Below, one piece after another: positions 34,994 through 46,267 of a stretch of DNA of 64,000 nucleotides. Source of the stretch: Ahniella sp. GTDB lineage: Bacteria > Pseudomonadota > Gammaproteobacteria > Xanthomonadales > Ahniellaceae. Where the stretch lies: the NCBI GenBank assembly GCA_016712105.1, contig JADJRU010000003.1, positions 186,001 through 250,000 of the forward strand, given 5' to 3'. Position 1 is the stretch's first letter. The number at the start of each line of letters is the position of its first letter. A program made the position numbers and the translations under genes. Below the pieces are notes generated by a model. That model saw only the letters and a program-made list of their open reading frames with translations, was not told the origin of the DNA and did not search any database.

Positions 34994-36274
34994 ATGTCCA
35001 CCAATGCCCATTTGTTCGAACGCGCCCTCACGCTGATGCCGGGCGGCGTCAATTCGCCGGTTCGCGCCTTCAAGTCGGTCGGCGGCCAGCCTTTTTTCGT
35101 CGAGCGCGCCGACGGCCCGTACCTGTATGACGTGGAAGGGAAACGGTATATCGACTACGTCGGATCCTGGGGACCGATGATTGTCGGACACAACCATCCG
35201 GCCGTTCTGGAGGCCGTGATCGAAACCGCCCGTCGGGGCTTGTCCTTCGGCACACCCAACCCACTCGAAGTGACCATGGCCGAAACCATTTGCGCCATGG
35301 TGCCCAGTATCGAGATGGTTCGGATGGTGAATTCGGGCACGGAAGCCACGATGGCGGCGATCCGGCTTGCCCGAGGCTTCACCGGCCGCAGCAAGATCGT
35401 GAAGTTCGAGGGGTGTTACCACGGTCACGGCGATTCGTTCCTGGTGAAAGCCGGCTCCGGCGTGCTGACCTTGGGGCTACCGAATTCGCCGGGTGTTCCG
35501 GCGGCAGTCGCCGACCTGACGCTGACGCTGCCGTTCAACGACATCGCAGCTGCCGAGACCCTGTTTGCCGAGCACGGACCGGACATCGCCGGGCTGATCC
35601 TGGAACCGATCATCGGCAACGCCAATCTGATCCTGCCGAGACCGGGTTACCTGGAGAGCCTGCGCGAACTCTGCACCCGCCACGGCACCCTGATGATCTT
35701 CGACGAAGTGATGACCGGATTCCGGGTCGCCCCGGGCGGTGCCCAATCGCTGTTCGGCATTCGACCGGACCTCACAACCTTCGGGAAGATCATTGGTGGT
35801 GGCATGCCCGTGGGCGCCTATGGCGGGCGCCGCGACGTGATGAGCCAGATCGCACCATCCGGCCCGGTGTATCAGGCCGGAACCCTGAGCGGCAATCCGG
35901 TGGCGATGGCCGCCGGACTGGCCATGCTGACGGAATTGCGCAAACCGGACTTTTACGGTCGCCTGACCGATGCGACCTTGCGACTCTGCCAGGGGCTGAC
36001 TGACGCTGCGCGCGATGCCGGCTTGCCGTTCACGACCAATCAGGTCTGCGGCATGTTCGGGCTGTTTTTCACCGCCGAGCCGGTGGAGACCTACGAACAG
36101 GCCAAGGCGGCCGACAGCGCCCGCTTCAACCGGTTTTTCCACGCCATGCTGAAACGTGGCGTGTATTTGGCGCCCTCGGCATTCGAAGCCGGCTTCGTGT
36201 CGATCGCGCATGACGACAACGTCATTGCCGAAACCATCGCGGCCGCGCGCGCCAGTTTCGCCGAGATCGGCTGA
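34994..36274 (+). CDS. hemL: Glutamate-1-semialdehyde 2,1-aminomutase
   Basis: Converts glutamate-1-semialdehyde to 5-aminolevulinate in the C5 route of heme synthesis. The 426-residue protein is full length: FERALTLMPGGVNSPVRAF at the start, NSGTEATMAAIRLAR (phosphate binding), EGCYHGHGDSFLVKAGSG, FDEVMTGFRV and PLP lysine K265 in TFGKIIGGGMPVGAYGG, the same position as in E. coli. glnE begins 23 bases downstream and may share its transcript. Confidence 0.98.
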   Translation: MSTNAHLFERALTLMPGGVNSPVRAFKSVGGQPFFVERADGPYLYDVEGKRYIDYVGSWGPMIVGHNHPAVLEAVIETARRGLSFGTPNPLEVTMAETICAMVPSIEMVRMVNSGTEATMAAIRLARGFTGRSKIVKFEGCYHGHGDSFLVKAGSGVLTLGLPNSPGVPAAVADLTLTLPFNDIAAAETLFAEHGPDIAGLILEPIIGNANLILPRPGYLESLRELCTRHGTLMIFDEVMTGFRVAPGGAQSLFGIRPDLTTFGKIIGGGMPVGAYGGRRDVMSQIAPSGPVYQAGTLSGNPVAMAAGLAMLTELRKPDFYGRLTDATLRLCQGLTDAARDAGLPFTTNQVCGMFGLFFTAEPVETYEQAKAADSARFNRFFHAMLKRGVYLAPSAFEAGFVSIAHDDNVIAETIAAARASFAEIG

Positions 36275-36297
36275 GTCCGATCGGTCAGACAGCAGCC

Positions 36298-39000
36298 ATG
36301 AACCCCGCCGTCCGCGAATTGCTGCACAGTCGCCGCGCCGAACTCGGCTTGGCGCCGGTGGCCGATTCGATCGATCCTCTGGACCGCGTGCTGATCGCGA
36401 GCGACCTGGCGTTTGATGTGCTTCGCCGACAACCGGAGTTGTTGGCTTGGCTGCGCCGGCCCGGCGACTGGCCGGTCGAGGAGCTGCCGGCGGTGGGTGA
36501 CGATGGCTTTGCCGAAGCCTTGCGCCGGTATCGCCGGAGGCATTCGGTACGGTTGATCGCGCGCGACCTGTTTGGCCTGGATTCGGTGCCGGAAACGCTG
36601 GGAGGTGCCACACAACTCGCCGAGTCCTGCATCGAACAGGCCCTCGCGCAAGCGGCCACGGAACTCTCGGCCCGATTTGGTCACGCGCGCCGCAGCGACG
36701 GGGCTCCCATCACACTCGCTGTCATCGGGATGGGCAAACTGGGTGGCGGCGAACTCAATTTTTCGTCTGATGTCGACTTGATCCTCGGTTATGCCGAGGG
36801 CGGGGAGACCGATGGCCCGCGCAAACTCAGCTTCGAGGAATACTTCGCGAGTGTCGGCCAGAGGCTGGCACAGCTGCTCGGCGATGTGAGCGTCGAGGGA
36901 TTCGTCGCCCGCGTGGATTACCGCCTTCGTCCGTTTGGCACCGCAGGCCGCGTGGCCTGGACGTTCGACGCCATGGAGCAGTACTACCAGCGTGAAGGTC
37001 GCGATTGGGAACGGTATGCGTGGATCAAGGCTCGCACTGTTGCCGGCGACCGGACCGGCGGAGCCGAACTGATCGAATCCCTGCGTCCGTTCGTGTACCG
37101 CCGTTACCTCGATTTCACCGCGATCGAAGGATTGCGCGACATGAAGTCGCGCATCGATCTTGAGGTCGATCGACGCGACCTGGATGGCAATCTGAAACTC
37201 GGGCCCGGGGGTATCCGCGAATGTGAGTTCATCGTGCAGTTGGCGCAGATGATCCGTGGCGGTCGCGAGCCCAGTCTCAGGACACCCAGTTTTTACCGGG
37301 CGCTCGAGGCCGCAACCACCAGTGGCTTCCTCGATGCCGGGGAAAGCGCGCAGTTGCGCCATGCCTATGAGTTCTTGCGGCGCGTCGAGAACCGGGTGCA
37401 GATGCTTGCCGACGAACAGACCCACAGCCTGCCGCAGGATCCTGTGGCGCGACTGCGCGTGGCCATCGGCCTGGGTCATGACGATGTCGACACCCTGGAT
37501 GCTGCGATCGCGGAGGTTCGGGGTACCGTCAGTGCACTGTTTGCGCGCGTGCTGGATCCACCGGCGCGCGATAAACCGCTGCGACTGGGGGAACATGGCA
37601 CCGAGACGCCGGCCCAACTGATCGAACATTTTGGCCCCGAAGTGGCCGAAGCCTTCCACGGCTTGCTCAACAGCTTGCCGGTAAAGCGCATGGATACCGC
37701 CGCCAAGTCGCGCTTCGAACGCGCCACGCCACGTTTGCTGGCGGAAGCGCATCAGCAGCACCTGGCCGATGCGCAGGTGCTCCGTCTGTTGCGACTGCTT
37801 CATGCCATTGCCGGTCGGTCGAGTTACCTGGCGCTGCTGGCCGAACGGCGTGGTGCACGCGATCGGGTCGTCGAAGTGTTCAAACGATCGAGCTTCCTGG
37901 CCGAGCGCGTCATCCAGCATCCCCTGCTGCTGGACGACCTGCTGGATGAACGCCAGGGAGGTGATTTCGATATTGACCGCGAGTTTGATCGGCACTTGCA
38001 ACGTGCGGCGCAGGACGATCCCGAAGCGCTGCTCATCGCGCTCAACGAGGCGCGTCAGAGTGTGCTGTTTCGTACTGGCCTGGATTGGCTGGCCGGCACC
38101 CTGGATGCCCATGCCTGCAGTACCCGCCTCGCGGATATTGCCGAGGTGAGTGTCCAGCGCGTTGTCCACTGGGTCACCCGCGAACACGAGGCGCAGCATG
38201 GTCGCTTGGGCGAAGGGCTTCTGGTGGTCGCGTATGGCAGCTTCGGCGGCGTCGAACTGGGTTTTGCGTCCGATCTGGACCTGGTGTTTCTCTACTGTGA
38301 TGTCGACGATGACCGCTTGAGTGACGGCCCGCGGCCGCTAGATCGATCCCGTTATTACGCAAGGCTCGCACAACGTGTGTTGCATTGGCTTGGAACGTCG
38401 ACCCGGGCCGGCCACCTGTACGAAGTCGACATGCGACTGCGGCCCGATGGGGCCAAAGGTCTGTTGGTGTCGTCCTTGTCCACGTTTGCCGAGTATCAGG
38501 AAGCACGCGCGTGGACTTATGAGCAGCAGGCCCTCGTTCGCGCTCGGGTCGTGGCCGGGGCGGCAATCGGGCAACAGCGGTTTGCCGAGATTCGGGCCAG
38601 AGTCCTTGGCCGAGTGCGTGATCGCGTTGCTCTGGATACCGAGGTTCGCGGCATGCGCGAACGTTGGCGCCAGGAACTGGACCGAAGTACCCGCGAGTGG
38701 TTCGACCTCAAACAGGGCGAAGGGGGCCTGGTGGATCTGGAGTTCTGGGTGCAGCGTTGTGTTCTGGGCGCTACACAGACCCATCCGGAGTTGGCTCGTA
38801 CCACCCGTACCGCCGAACTGATCGACCTTGCTGCCCGCGATGGATTGTTGGGTACCGACGACGCCCGGTTTCTGCGCGACACCCATACGCTGTGGCTGAC
38901 GCAATCCTTGCATTGCACGCTGGATGGCCGCCCCCGGGTGCTGGCCCGAACTGACGACGTGCTGTCGCGAGCCCAACGGTTGGCATCCCTGGTCGTGTGA
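36298..39000 (+). CDS. glnE: Bifunctional glutamine synthetase adenylyltransferase/removase
   Basis: Adds and removes AMP on glutamine synthetase in response to PII, controlling nitrogen assimilation. The 900-residue protein has two nucleotidyltransferase domains: GMGKLGGGELNFSSDVDLIL in the N-terminal half (removing activity) and YGSFGGVELGFASDLDLVFLY in the C-terminal half (adenylylating activity), each with the G-S/G-x-D-x-D metal site. A helical domain separates them. Length is slightly below the E. coli protein. It follows hemL closely and has no T-tract terminator on its own strand. Confidence 0.96.
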   Translation: MNPAVRELLHSRRAELGLAPVADSIDPLDRVLIASDLAFDVLRRQPELLAWLRRPGDWPVEELPAVGDDGFAEALRRYRRRHSVRLIARDLFGLDSVPETLGGATQLAESCIEQALAQAATELSARFGHARRSDGAPITLAVIGMGKLGGGELNFSSDVDLILGYAEGGETDGPRKLSFEEYFASVGQRLAQLLGDVSVEGFVARVDYRLRPFGTAGRVAWTFDAMEQYYQREGRDWERYAWIKARTVAGDRTGGAELIESLRPFVYRRYLDFTAIEGLRDMKSRIDLEVDRRDLDGNLKLGPGGIRECEFIVQLAQMIRGGREPSLRTPSFYRALEAATTSGFLDAGESAQLRHAYEFLRRVENRVQMLADEQTHSLPQDPVARLRVAIGLGHDDVDTLDAAIAEVRGTVSALFARVLDPPARDKPLRLGEHGTETPAQLIEHFGPEVAEAFHGLLNSLPVKRMDTAAKSRFERATPRLLAEAHQQHLADAQVLRLLRLLHAIAGRSSYLALLAERRGARDRVVEVFKRSSFLAERVIQHPLLLDDLLDERQGGDFDIDREFDRHLQRAAQDDPEALLIALNEARQSVLFRTGLDWLAGTLDAHACSTRLADIAEVSVQRVVHWVTREHEAQHGRLGEGLLVVAYGSFGGVELGFASDLDLVFLYCDVDDDRLSDGPRPLDRSRYYARLAQRVLHWLGTSTRAGHLYEVDMRLRPDGAKGLLVSSLSTFAEYQEARAWTYEQQALVRARVVAGAAIGQQRFAEIRARVLGRVRDRVALDTEVRGMRERWRQELDRSTREWFDLKQGEGGLVDLEFWVQRCVLGATQTHPELARTTRTAELIDLAARDGLLGTDDARFLRDTHTLWLTQSLHCTLDGRPRVLARTDDVLSRAQRLASLVV

Positions 39001-39003
39001 CGG

Positions 39004-39034
39004 CAAAAAAAGACGCCGGGCACAAGGCCCGGCG
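39004..39034 (-). terminator. GC hairpin with A run after glnE
   Basis: CGCCGGGC (39014-39021), loop ACAAG, GCCCGGCG (39027-39034). The run of seven adenines is on the left, so the U tract would be on minus-strand transcripts. On the glnE strand there is no T tract, so it may only stabilise the glnE 3' end. Confidence 0.45.
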
Positions 39035-39163
39035 CAAATGAACGCAGCAACGATTTGGGAAGAAGACCAAATCTGGGCGTATCTCAGCGGGGTCCCGTCT
39101 CAGAGACCGAGACACCGCGTCATGGCGTTTTGTCATGGTGCCGTGAAAATGGTGCAGAGCGGC

Positions 39164-39191
39164 GTGCACAATTTTTTCACTTGCTTATATT
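39164..39191 (+). promoter_or_regulatory. Candidate promoter of the metalloprotease gene
   Basis: TATATT at 39186-39191 is a 5/6 match to the -10 element and lies in an AT-rich patch (ATTTTTTCACTTGCTTATATT). The -35 at the right spacing is weak (GTGCAC-like). It would give a leader of about 220 bases containing two hairpins. Confidence 0.35.
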
Positions 39192-39327
39192 CAGCCCCGC
39201 CCCTAAGGCCGCCATGACCCCATCAGGCGGTGTCACTCAAGAATGACACCCCAGTGGATCCGGTCTGTCGGCTACGGGCAAAAGGCGATCGCGGTCGCCG
39301 TGCTTGGGCCATCCATGTTGTCAAGGG

Positions 39328-39357
39328 AGCACGCCATTCCTCGGACTGGCGTGCTCG
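39328..39357 (+). promoter_or_regulatory. Perfect hairpin in the metalloprotease leader
   Basis: A run beginning GAGCACGCCA and its complement TGGCGTGCTC pair over ten bases around a ten-base loop, about 60 bases before the ATG. It could be an operator palindrome or an mRNA leader structure; the sequence does not say which. Confidence 0.5.
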
Positions 39358-39418
39358 GCGCTGCGCGGTATCGGCATCGGGGAGAGAGATGCACCACACC
39401 ACACACGGGAAGAAGAAC

Positions 39419-41671
<2,253 letters not shown>

Positions 41672-41698
41672 TCGCTCGGTGATCCCGTAGCACCCGAA

Positions 41699-41728
41699 GG
41701 CCCGCGGCTCACCCCGCGGGCCTTTTTT
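41699..41728 (+). terminator. Rho-independent terminator of the metalloprotease gene
   Basis: GGCCCGCGG (41699-41707), loop CTCACC, CCGCGGGCC (41714-41722), then six T residues. A textbook intrinsic terminator 28 bases after the stop codon. Confidence 0.95.
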
Positions 41729-41802
41729 GTTGTGTCCTTGCGAACGCCTCGATTCGACAAGCTGGTAGATTCCGGGGATCGATTGCAGCCCGAGGACAGC
41801 GC

Positions 41803-42441
41803 ATGCGCACCATCCTGATTGCCAGCAGCAAAGGCGGCTGTGGCAAAACTACGGTCGCCACGAACCTGGCCGCGTTTTATGCGCTCGCCGATAAACGAAC
41901 CGTACTGATCGACTGTGACCCCCAGGAATCTTCACTGAACTGGTGCGAACGTCGTGCTGGTCTGGAGCGCGGCGCGGTGCTCGGCCTGTCGGCCCGACTG
42001 GGGCCAAAGGCCCTGTCGAAACTTCCGAAAGGTGCCGAACGTGTGGTGGTTGATTCGCCCGCGGGAACCGGTGCCTCGGAAATCGCCGCAATCAGCGACC
42101 AATTGGACGGGATTCTGGTGCCGGTTGTCCCCAGTGTCATCGATCTGGACGCCACCGAGCGGTTCCTGACCGCTCTGGCCGGACATGCCGACTTCAAGCG
42201 CCGGAAGGTCCCGGTCGCGATCGTCGCCAATCGGTTGAAGCCGTGGACCAATCTGTCGCGAAACAATCTGGACCGGATGCGTGCACTGGGCCCACCGGTC
42301 ATCGCCGAGCTGCGCGACTCGGGCGGATATGCGTTGATGGCGGGCATCGGCCGAAGCATTTTCGACTACCACTCGGAACAGGTCCTGAGCCATCAGGAAG
42401 ACTGGACCCCCCTGCTGAAGTGGATCAAGAAGCTCGATTGA
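41803..42441 (+). CDS. ParA/MinD-family ATPase, orphan
   Basis: A 212-residue P-loop ATPase. The deviant Walker A SKGGCGKTTVATNLA begins near residue 9 with the signature lysine, followed by LIDCDPQESSLNW (Walker A') and VVVDSPAGTG (Walker B). It has no N-terminal DNA-binding domain, so it is of the short ParA type. No parB or parS-like site is adjacent, so it is not a standard segregation pair. Such orphan ParAs position chemoreceptors, pili or other cargo; the cargo is unknown. Confidence 0.85.
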   Translation: MRTILIASSKGGCGKTTVATNLAAFYALADKRTVLIDCDPQESSLNWCERRAGLERGAVLGLSARLGPKALSKLPKGAERVVVDSPAGTGASEIAAISDQLDGILVPVVPSVIDLDATERFLTALAGHADFKRRKVPVAIVANRLKPWTNLSRNNLDRMRALGPPVIAELRDSGGYALMAGIGRSIFDYHSEQVLSHQEDWTPLLKWIKKLD

Positions 42442-42502
42442 GATTGCAATCGTCAGTCGCCGCGGGCAGCATGCCCGGCTTTGATACGTCAGGTTGTGGG
42501 TC

Positions 42503-43513
42503 ATGAAGGTATTGGTTACGGGCGGAACCGGTTTTCTGGGCGGTGTCATCTGCCGCATGTTGAAGGCTCGGGGCGACGATGTCGTCAGCATTGCGCGGTC
42601 GCGCAGCGACGTTCTGGATCAACTCGGCGTACACCAGTTGCAGGGTGACGTGTCGGCACTCGACAAGGTCATCGAGGCAAGCCTTGGTTGTGACGCGGTC
42701 ATCCACACCGCCGCCAAAGCCGGCATCTGGGGCTCCCTGGCCGATTTCACTTCGGCCAATGTGGGCGGCACACTTTCGGTCCTCGGTGCCTGTGAACTCA
42801 ACGGCATCCGAAAGCTGGTGCATACCTCGACACCGAGTGTCGTGCATTCCGGTGGAGACATCGAAGGTGGCGACGAATCGCTGCCTTATGCCAATCACTT
42901 CGCGGCGCCCTATCCAGGTACGAAGGCTGTCGCGGAGCGCCATGTCCTCAAAGCCAACGGAGCGAACATCGCAACGGTGGCGTTGCGTCCGCATCTGATC
43001 TGGGGGCCCGGTGATCACCACTTGTTGCCCCGGCTGCTGAAGCGCCAGCAACAGGGCCGCCTGCGGTTCATCGGAAAGCCGAAACAGGTCGACACGGTGT
43101 ACATCGACAATGCCGCCGAAGCACACCTCAACGCCCTCGACCGGCTGGATATTGGCAGCCCCTGTTCCGGCAAGGCGTACTTCATCTCCCAGGGCCAGCC
43201 GATCGCCCTCGATGACATGATCAACAAGATGCTCAAGGCCTGTGGGCGCCCACCGGAGACGCGCCGGATCCCGGTGCCGGTAGCCAAGCTCGCCGGACTG
43301 TTTTTTGAATCGTGGTATTCGCTGACCGGTCGTACCGACGATCCACCGATGACCCGGTTCCTGGCCGAACAATTGTCGACCGCCCATTGGTTCAACATCG
43401 ATGCGGCTCGCCGCGATCTGGGATATCAGCCACGCGCTACGCTGTCGGAGGGACTCGCGCGCCTCGGCGAGTGGTGGATGCGCGAAGGCAGGAAGCAGGA
43501 ATCCACCCCCTGA
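42503..43513 (+). CDS. NAD(P)-dependent epimerase/reductase, OleD-like
   Basis: A 336-residue short-chain-type reductase with an N-terminal Rossmann fold (VLVTGGTGFLGGVICRML) and an active-site Tyr/Lys in APYPGTKAVAERHVL. TSTPSVVHSGG, LRPHLIWGPGDHHLLPRLL and YIDNAAEAHLNAL closely resemble OleD, the 2-alkyl-3-oxoalkanoate reductase of long-chain olefin synthesis. ATG 42503 is chosen over the TTG at 42494. The partners oleA, oleB and oleC are not in this window, so the pathway role is provisional; a 3-beta-hydroxysteroid dehydrogenase-like function is the alternative. Confidence 0.8.
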   Translation: MKVLVTGGTGFLGGVICRMLKARGDDVVSIARSRSDVLDQLGVHQLQGDVSALDKVIEASLGCDAVIHTAAKAGIWGSLADFTSANVGGTLSVLGACELNGIRKLVHTSTPSVVHSGGDIEGGDESLPYANHFAAPYPGTKAVAERHVLKANGANIATVALRPHLIWGPGDHHLLPRLLKRQQQGRLRFIGKPKQVDTVYIDNAAEAHLNALDRLDIGSPCSGKAYFISQGQPIALDDMINKMLKACGRPPETRRIPVPVAKLAGLFFESWYSLTGRTDDPPMTRFLAEQLSTAHWFNIDAARRDLGYQPRATLSEGLARLGEWWMREGRKQESTP

Positions 43514-43556
43514 TCCCGCAATTCGTCTGTCTGACGCTTCTGGAGAGACCGCCCGG

Positions 43557-43880
43557 ATGAAATCGAAGCCAGCATCGAAGAAGCCAACTCGTCTCTCGGC
43601 CCGGCACGACAAACTGCGACTCAAGCTGGAGCAGTTTTCGGAGGCCTGTGCTGCGGCGTCACCCTGGCGAGTGCTCGGGTTGGGACGGGCGACCTGGACG
43701 CGACATGTCCGTGACCCACGTACTGTGCCGACTTACATCGTCCGGAGCATCGAGGCACATCTTCGATTGCTGGCACTGGGCAGCCGGGGTCAAGCCGCGT
43801 TCAGTGACCTGGTCCTCCGTGCCACGGCATCCAACCGCCTCATCGGCACCGAGGACGAGCAGTTGCCTCTTGACCTGTAG
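43557..43880 (+). CDS. Small basic protein, possibly DNA-binding
   Basis: A 107-residue protein I do not recognise. It starts with a very basic tail (MKSKPASKKPTRLSARHDKLRLK), then WRVLGLGRATWTRHVRDPRTVPTYIVRSIEAHLRLLAL, which reads like a helix-turn-helix followed by a long helix, and an acidic end (TEDEQLPLDL). ATG 43557 is 43 bases after the reductase stop; GGAGAG precedes it at a long spacing. Between two plus-strand genes, it may belong to the same transcript. A role as a small regulator is only a guess. Confidence 0.6.
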   Translation: MKSKPASKKPTRLSARHDKLRLKLEQFSEACAAASPWRVLGLGRATWTRHVRDPRTVPTYIVRSIEAHLRLLALGSRGQAAFSDLVLRATASNRLIGTEDEQLPLDL

Positions 43881-43933
43881 CAGTTCACGGCTTTGGCTAC
43901 ACTCGGGCGCTCGACCGATCACCTGGGTGAATC

Positions 43934-46267
43934 ATGCACCGTTTCCTGCTTGCCGGATTGATGACCATGAGTATGGCCTGCTCTGCCGCCGACCTTCCCA
44001 TCGAGCGTCTGTTCGAACCCCCTGCCCTCGCTGGCAAAACACCGCAGGGTCTGAAAGTCGCGCCCGATGGCAGTCGTGTCACGTTCCTCCGCGGCAAGGA
44101 AACCGACCAGTTTCAGCTGGATCTGTGGCAGTACCACATCGAAAGCGGCAAGACCGAACTGCTGGTTGATTCCGCGCTGCTTAATCCAGACGGCGAAAAA
44201 TTGTCGGCCGAAGAGCAAGCCCGGCGTGAGCGGGCACGGACAGCCAGTCTCAAGGGCATCCTCGAATACAGCTTCTCGCCCGATGGCAAGAAGCTCGTGT
44301 TTCCGCTGAATGGCGAAGTGTTCCTGTACGACCTTGAGTTGACCGGCCCCGAGGCGCTTCGCAAGCTGACCAGTGCAGCCCTCGGTTTTGTCACCGACGC
44401 TCGCGTATCTCCGGCCGGCAAGTTCCTGAGCTTCGTGCGCGAACAGGATCTGTGGCTGATCGAACTGGAAACGGCGCGCTCGATCCAGTTGACGTTCGAC
44501 GGCGAAGGCCTGATTTCGAACGCCACGGCAGAGTTCATCGCACAGGAGGAGATGGCCCGTTTCGAAGGCTACTGGTGGGCACCCGACGACTCGGCCATTG
44601 CGTTTGCGCGGGTTGATGAATCGCCGGTGCCGGTCCAGCGCCGGTTCGAGATCAATGCGGACAACGTGCAAGTGATCGAACAGCGTTATCCCGCCGCCGG
44701 CGAGACCAATGCTTCGGTCAAACTCGGAGTCATCGATCTGGCGCAAGTACGGCCCGCGGGTCTGGTCAGTGATGCCAGTGGCACGACGATCGCCAACGCC
44801 GACGTCAAGATCGACTGGGTCACCGACGGTCGCGATGATGCGTATCTGGCGCGGGTCGAATGGCCCAAACACGCCGGTTTCCTGACCTACCAGTGGCAGT
44901 CTCGGGACCAGCGGCGCCTCGAACTTCGCCAGTACCAGCGTGACGCGCGAACGACACGTGTGCTCTTGGTCGAGGAAAGCAAATCGTTCGTCAATCTGAA
45001 TGACGACCTGCATTTTCTGGCCGACGGCGATTTTCTGTGGACCTCCGAACGCGACGGGTTTGCGCGCGTGTACCGGTTTGATGGCGAGGGCCGGCTGCGT
45101 TATGCACTGTCTCCTGAAGCGTGGGTAGTCGACCGGATCGCCGCCGTGGACGAACAGGCGGAGCGGCTTTATTTCGTATCGGGTGGACCAGACCCGCTGC
45201 AGGCGCACGTGTTCGGCGTGCCCATGAACGAAGCCGTCAAGTCGGCGGAAATGGTCAGCGCCGGGGAAGGCATTCACAACGCCGTGTTTGCGAAGGACGG
45301 CAGCGTGTTCGTCGATACGTTCAGCGCTGCCGAAGCCCCGCCCAGCGTGCGGCTGTTCCGCAATACCGGCGAGCACCTGGCAGTGCTCGAAGCCAATGCG
45401 CTGGGTTCGGATCACCCCTATGACCCCTACATCGCCGATCATGCACGGAGCGAGTTCGGCTCGATCAGCAACGAAGCGGGCGACACGTTCCATTATCGAT
45501 TGATCAAACCGTCAGGCTTTGACCCGAACCGGCGTTACCCGGCCATCGTGAATGTTTATGGTGGTCCGCACAAACAGATGGTCCAGAAAGCCTGGGGTGA
45601 CTTGCACTGGCAAGTGCTTGCGCGCCAGGGTTACGTCGTCTTCGTGCTCGACAATCGCGGCACCCCGCGCCGCGGCAAGGCATTCGAGGAAGCCTTGTTC
45701 CGGCGCATGGGTGGCCCGGAGGTTGAAGACCAGATGACCGGCATCCGCTGGCTGAAGCAGCAGCCCTTCGTCGATCCGGCTCGTGTTGGCGTGTACGGCT
45801 GGAGCTACGGTGGCTACATGAGCCTCATGATGCTCGCCAAACATTCCGACGAAATTGCCGCCGGTGTCTCCGGCGCGCCTGTGACCGACTGGGCGCTGTA
45901 CGACACGCACTACACCGAGCGATACATGGACCATCCGGCGGCGAATGCCGAGGGGTACACCGACAGCGCGGTCTTTGCGCATGTCGATGGCCTCACCGCA
46001 CCACTGCTGCTGGTACACGGCATGGCTGACGACAACGTGCTGTTCACGAACTCGACGAAGCTGATGACCGCACTGCAGGAGCGCGGGCAAGGGTTTGAAC
46101 TGATGACGTATCCAGGCGCCAAACATGGCATTTCCAGTCCGTACATGAAAAAACACTACGGCAATGCCTTGCTCACCTTCTTTGCACGGCACCTCCGGCC
46201 AGACTTGGTGGTTGAGGCCACCCCTGCGCCGATTTCCGAGGAACCCGACCATGCTGGACATCCGTAA
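43934..46267 (+). CDS. S9 family peptidase, dipeptidyl peptidase IV type
   Basis: A 777-residue serine exopeptidase with signal peptide (LLAGLMTMSMACSA), an N-terminal beta-propeller (to about 510; FSPDGKKLVF and ATAEFIAQEEMARFEGYWWAPD with the double Glu that binds the peptide amino terminus) and an alpha/beta-hydrolase domain. The catalytic triad is S624 in YGWSYGGYM, D699 in GMADDNVLF and H731 in GAKHGI. It probably releases N-terminal X-Pro dipeptides in the periplasm, aiding growth on proteins alongside the secreted M4 protease. Its end overlaps the peroxiredoxin gene by 17 bases. Confidence 0.94.
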   Translation: MHRFLLAGLMTMSMACSAADLPIERLFEPPALAGKTPQGLKVAPDGSRVTFLRGKETDQFQLDLWQYHIESGKTELLVDSALLNPDGEKLSAEEQARRERARTASLKGILEYSFSPDGKKLVFPLNGEVFLYDLELTGPEALRKLTSAALGFVTDARVSPAGKFLSFVREQDLWLIELETARSIQLTFDGEGLISNATAEFIAQEEMARFEGYWWAPDDSAIAFARVDESPVPVQRRFEINADNVQVIEQRYPAAGETNASVKLGVIDLAQVRPAGLVSDASGTTIANADVKIDWVTDGRDDAYLARVEWPKHAGFLTYQWQSRDQRRLELRQYQRDARTTRVLLVEESKSFVNLNDDLHFLADGDFLWTSERDGFARVYRFDGEGRLRYALSPEAWVVDRIAAVDEQAERLYFVSGGPDPLQAHVFGVPMNEAVKSAEMVSAGEGIHNAVFAKDGSVFVDTFSAAEAPPSVRLFRNTGEHLAVLEANALGSDHPYDPYIADHARSEFGSISNEAGDTFHYRLIKPSGFDPNRRYPAIVNVYGGPHKQMVQKAWGDLHWQVLARQGYVVFVLDNRGTPRRGKAFEEALFRRMGGPEVEDQMTGIRWLKQQPFVDPARVGVYGWSYGGYMSLMMLAKHSDEIAAGVSGAPVTDWALYDTHYTERYMDHPAANAEGYTDSAVFAHVDGLTAPLLLVHGMADDNVLFTNSTKLMTALQERGQGFELMTYPGAKHGISSPYMKKHYGNALLTFFARHLRPDLVVEATPAPISEEPDHAGHP

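Larger units (their letters stand above)
39001..39418. other. Intergenic region between glnE and the metalloprotease gene
   Basis: The 418-base gap holds a hairpin directly after glnE (CGCCGGGC/GCCCGGCG, 39014-39034, preceded by an A run), a candidate promoter near 39186, a GGTGTCA/TGACACC hairpin near 39229-39251 and a perfect ten-pair hairpin (39328-39357) in the protease leader. No gene was found. Confidence 0.65.

Noticed and set aside
36091..38199. A 702-codon minus-strand open frame opposite glnE and the end of hemL
   Set aside because: No motif, no ribosome site, and both genes on the plus strand are certain.
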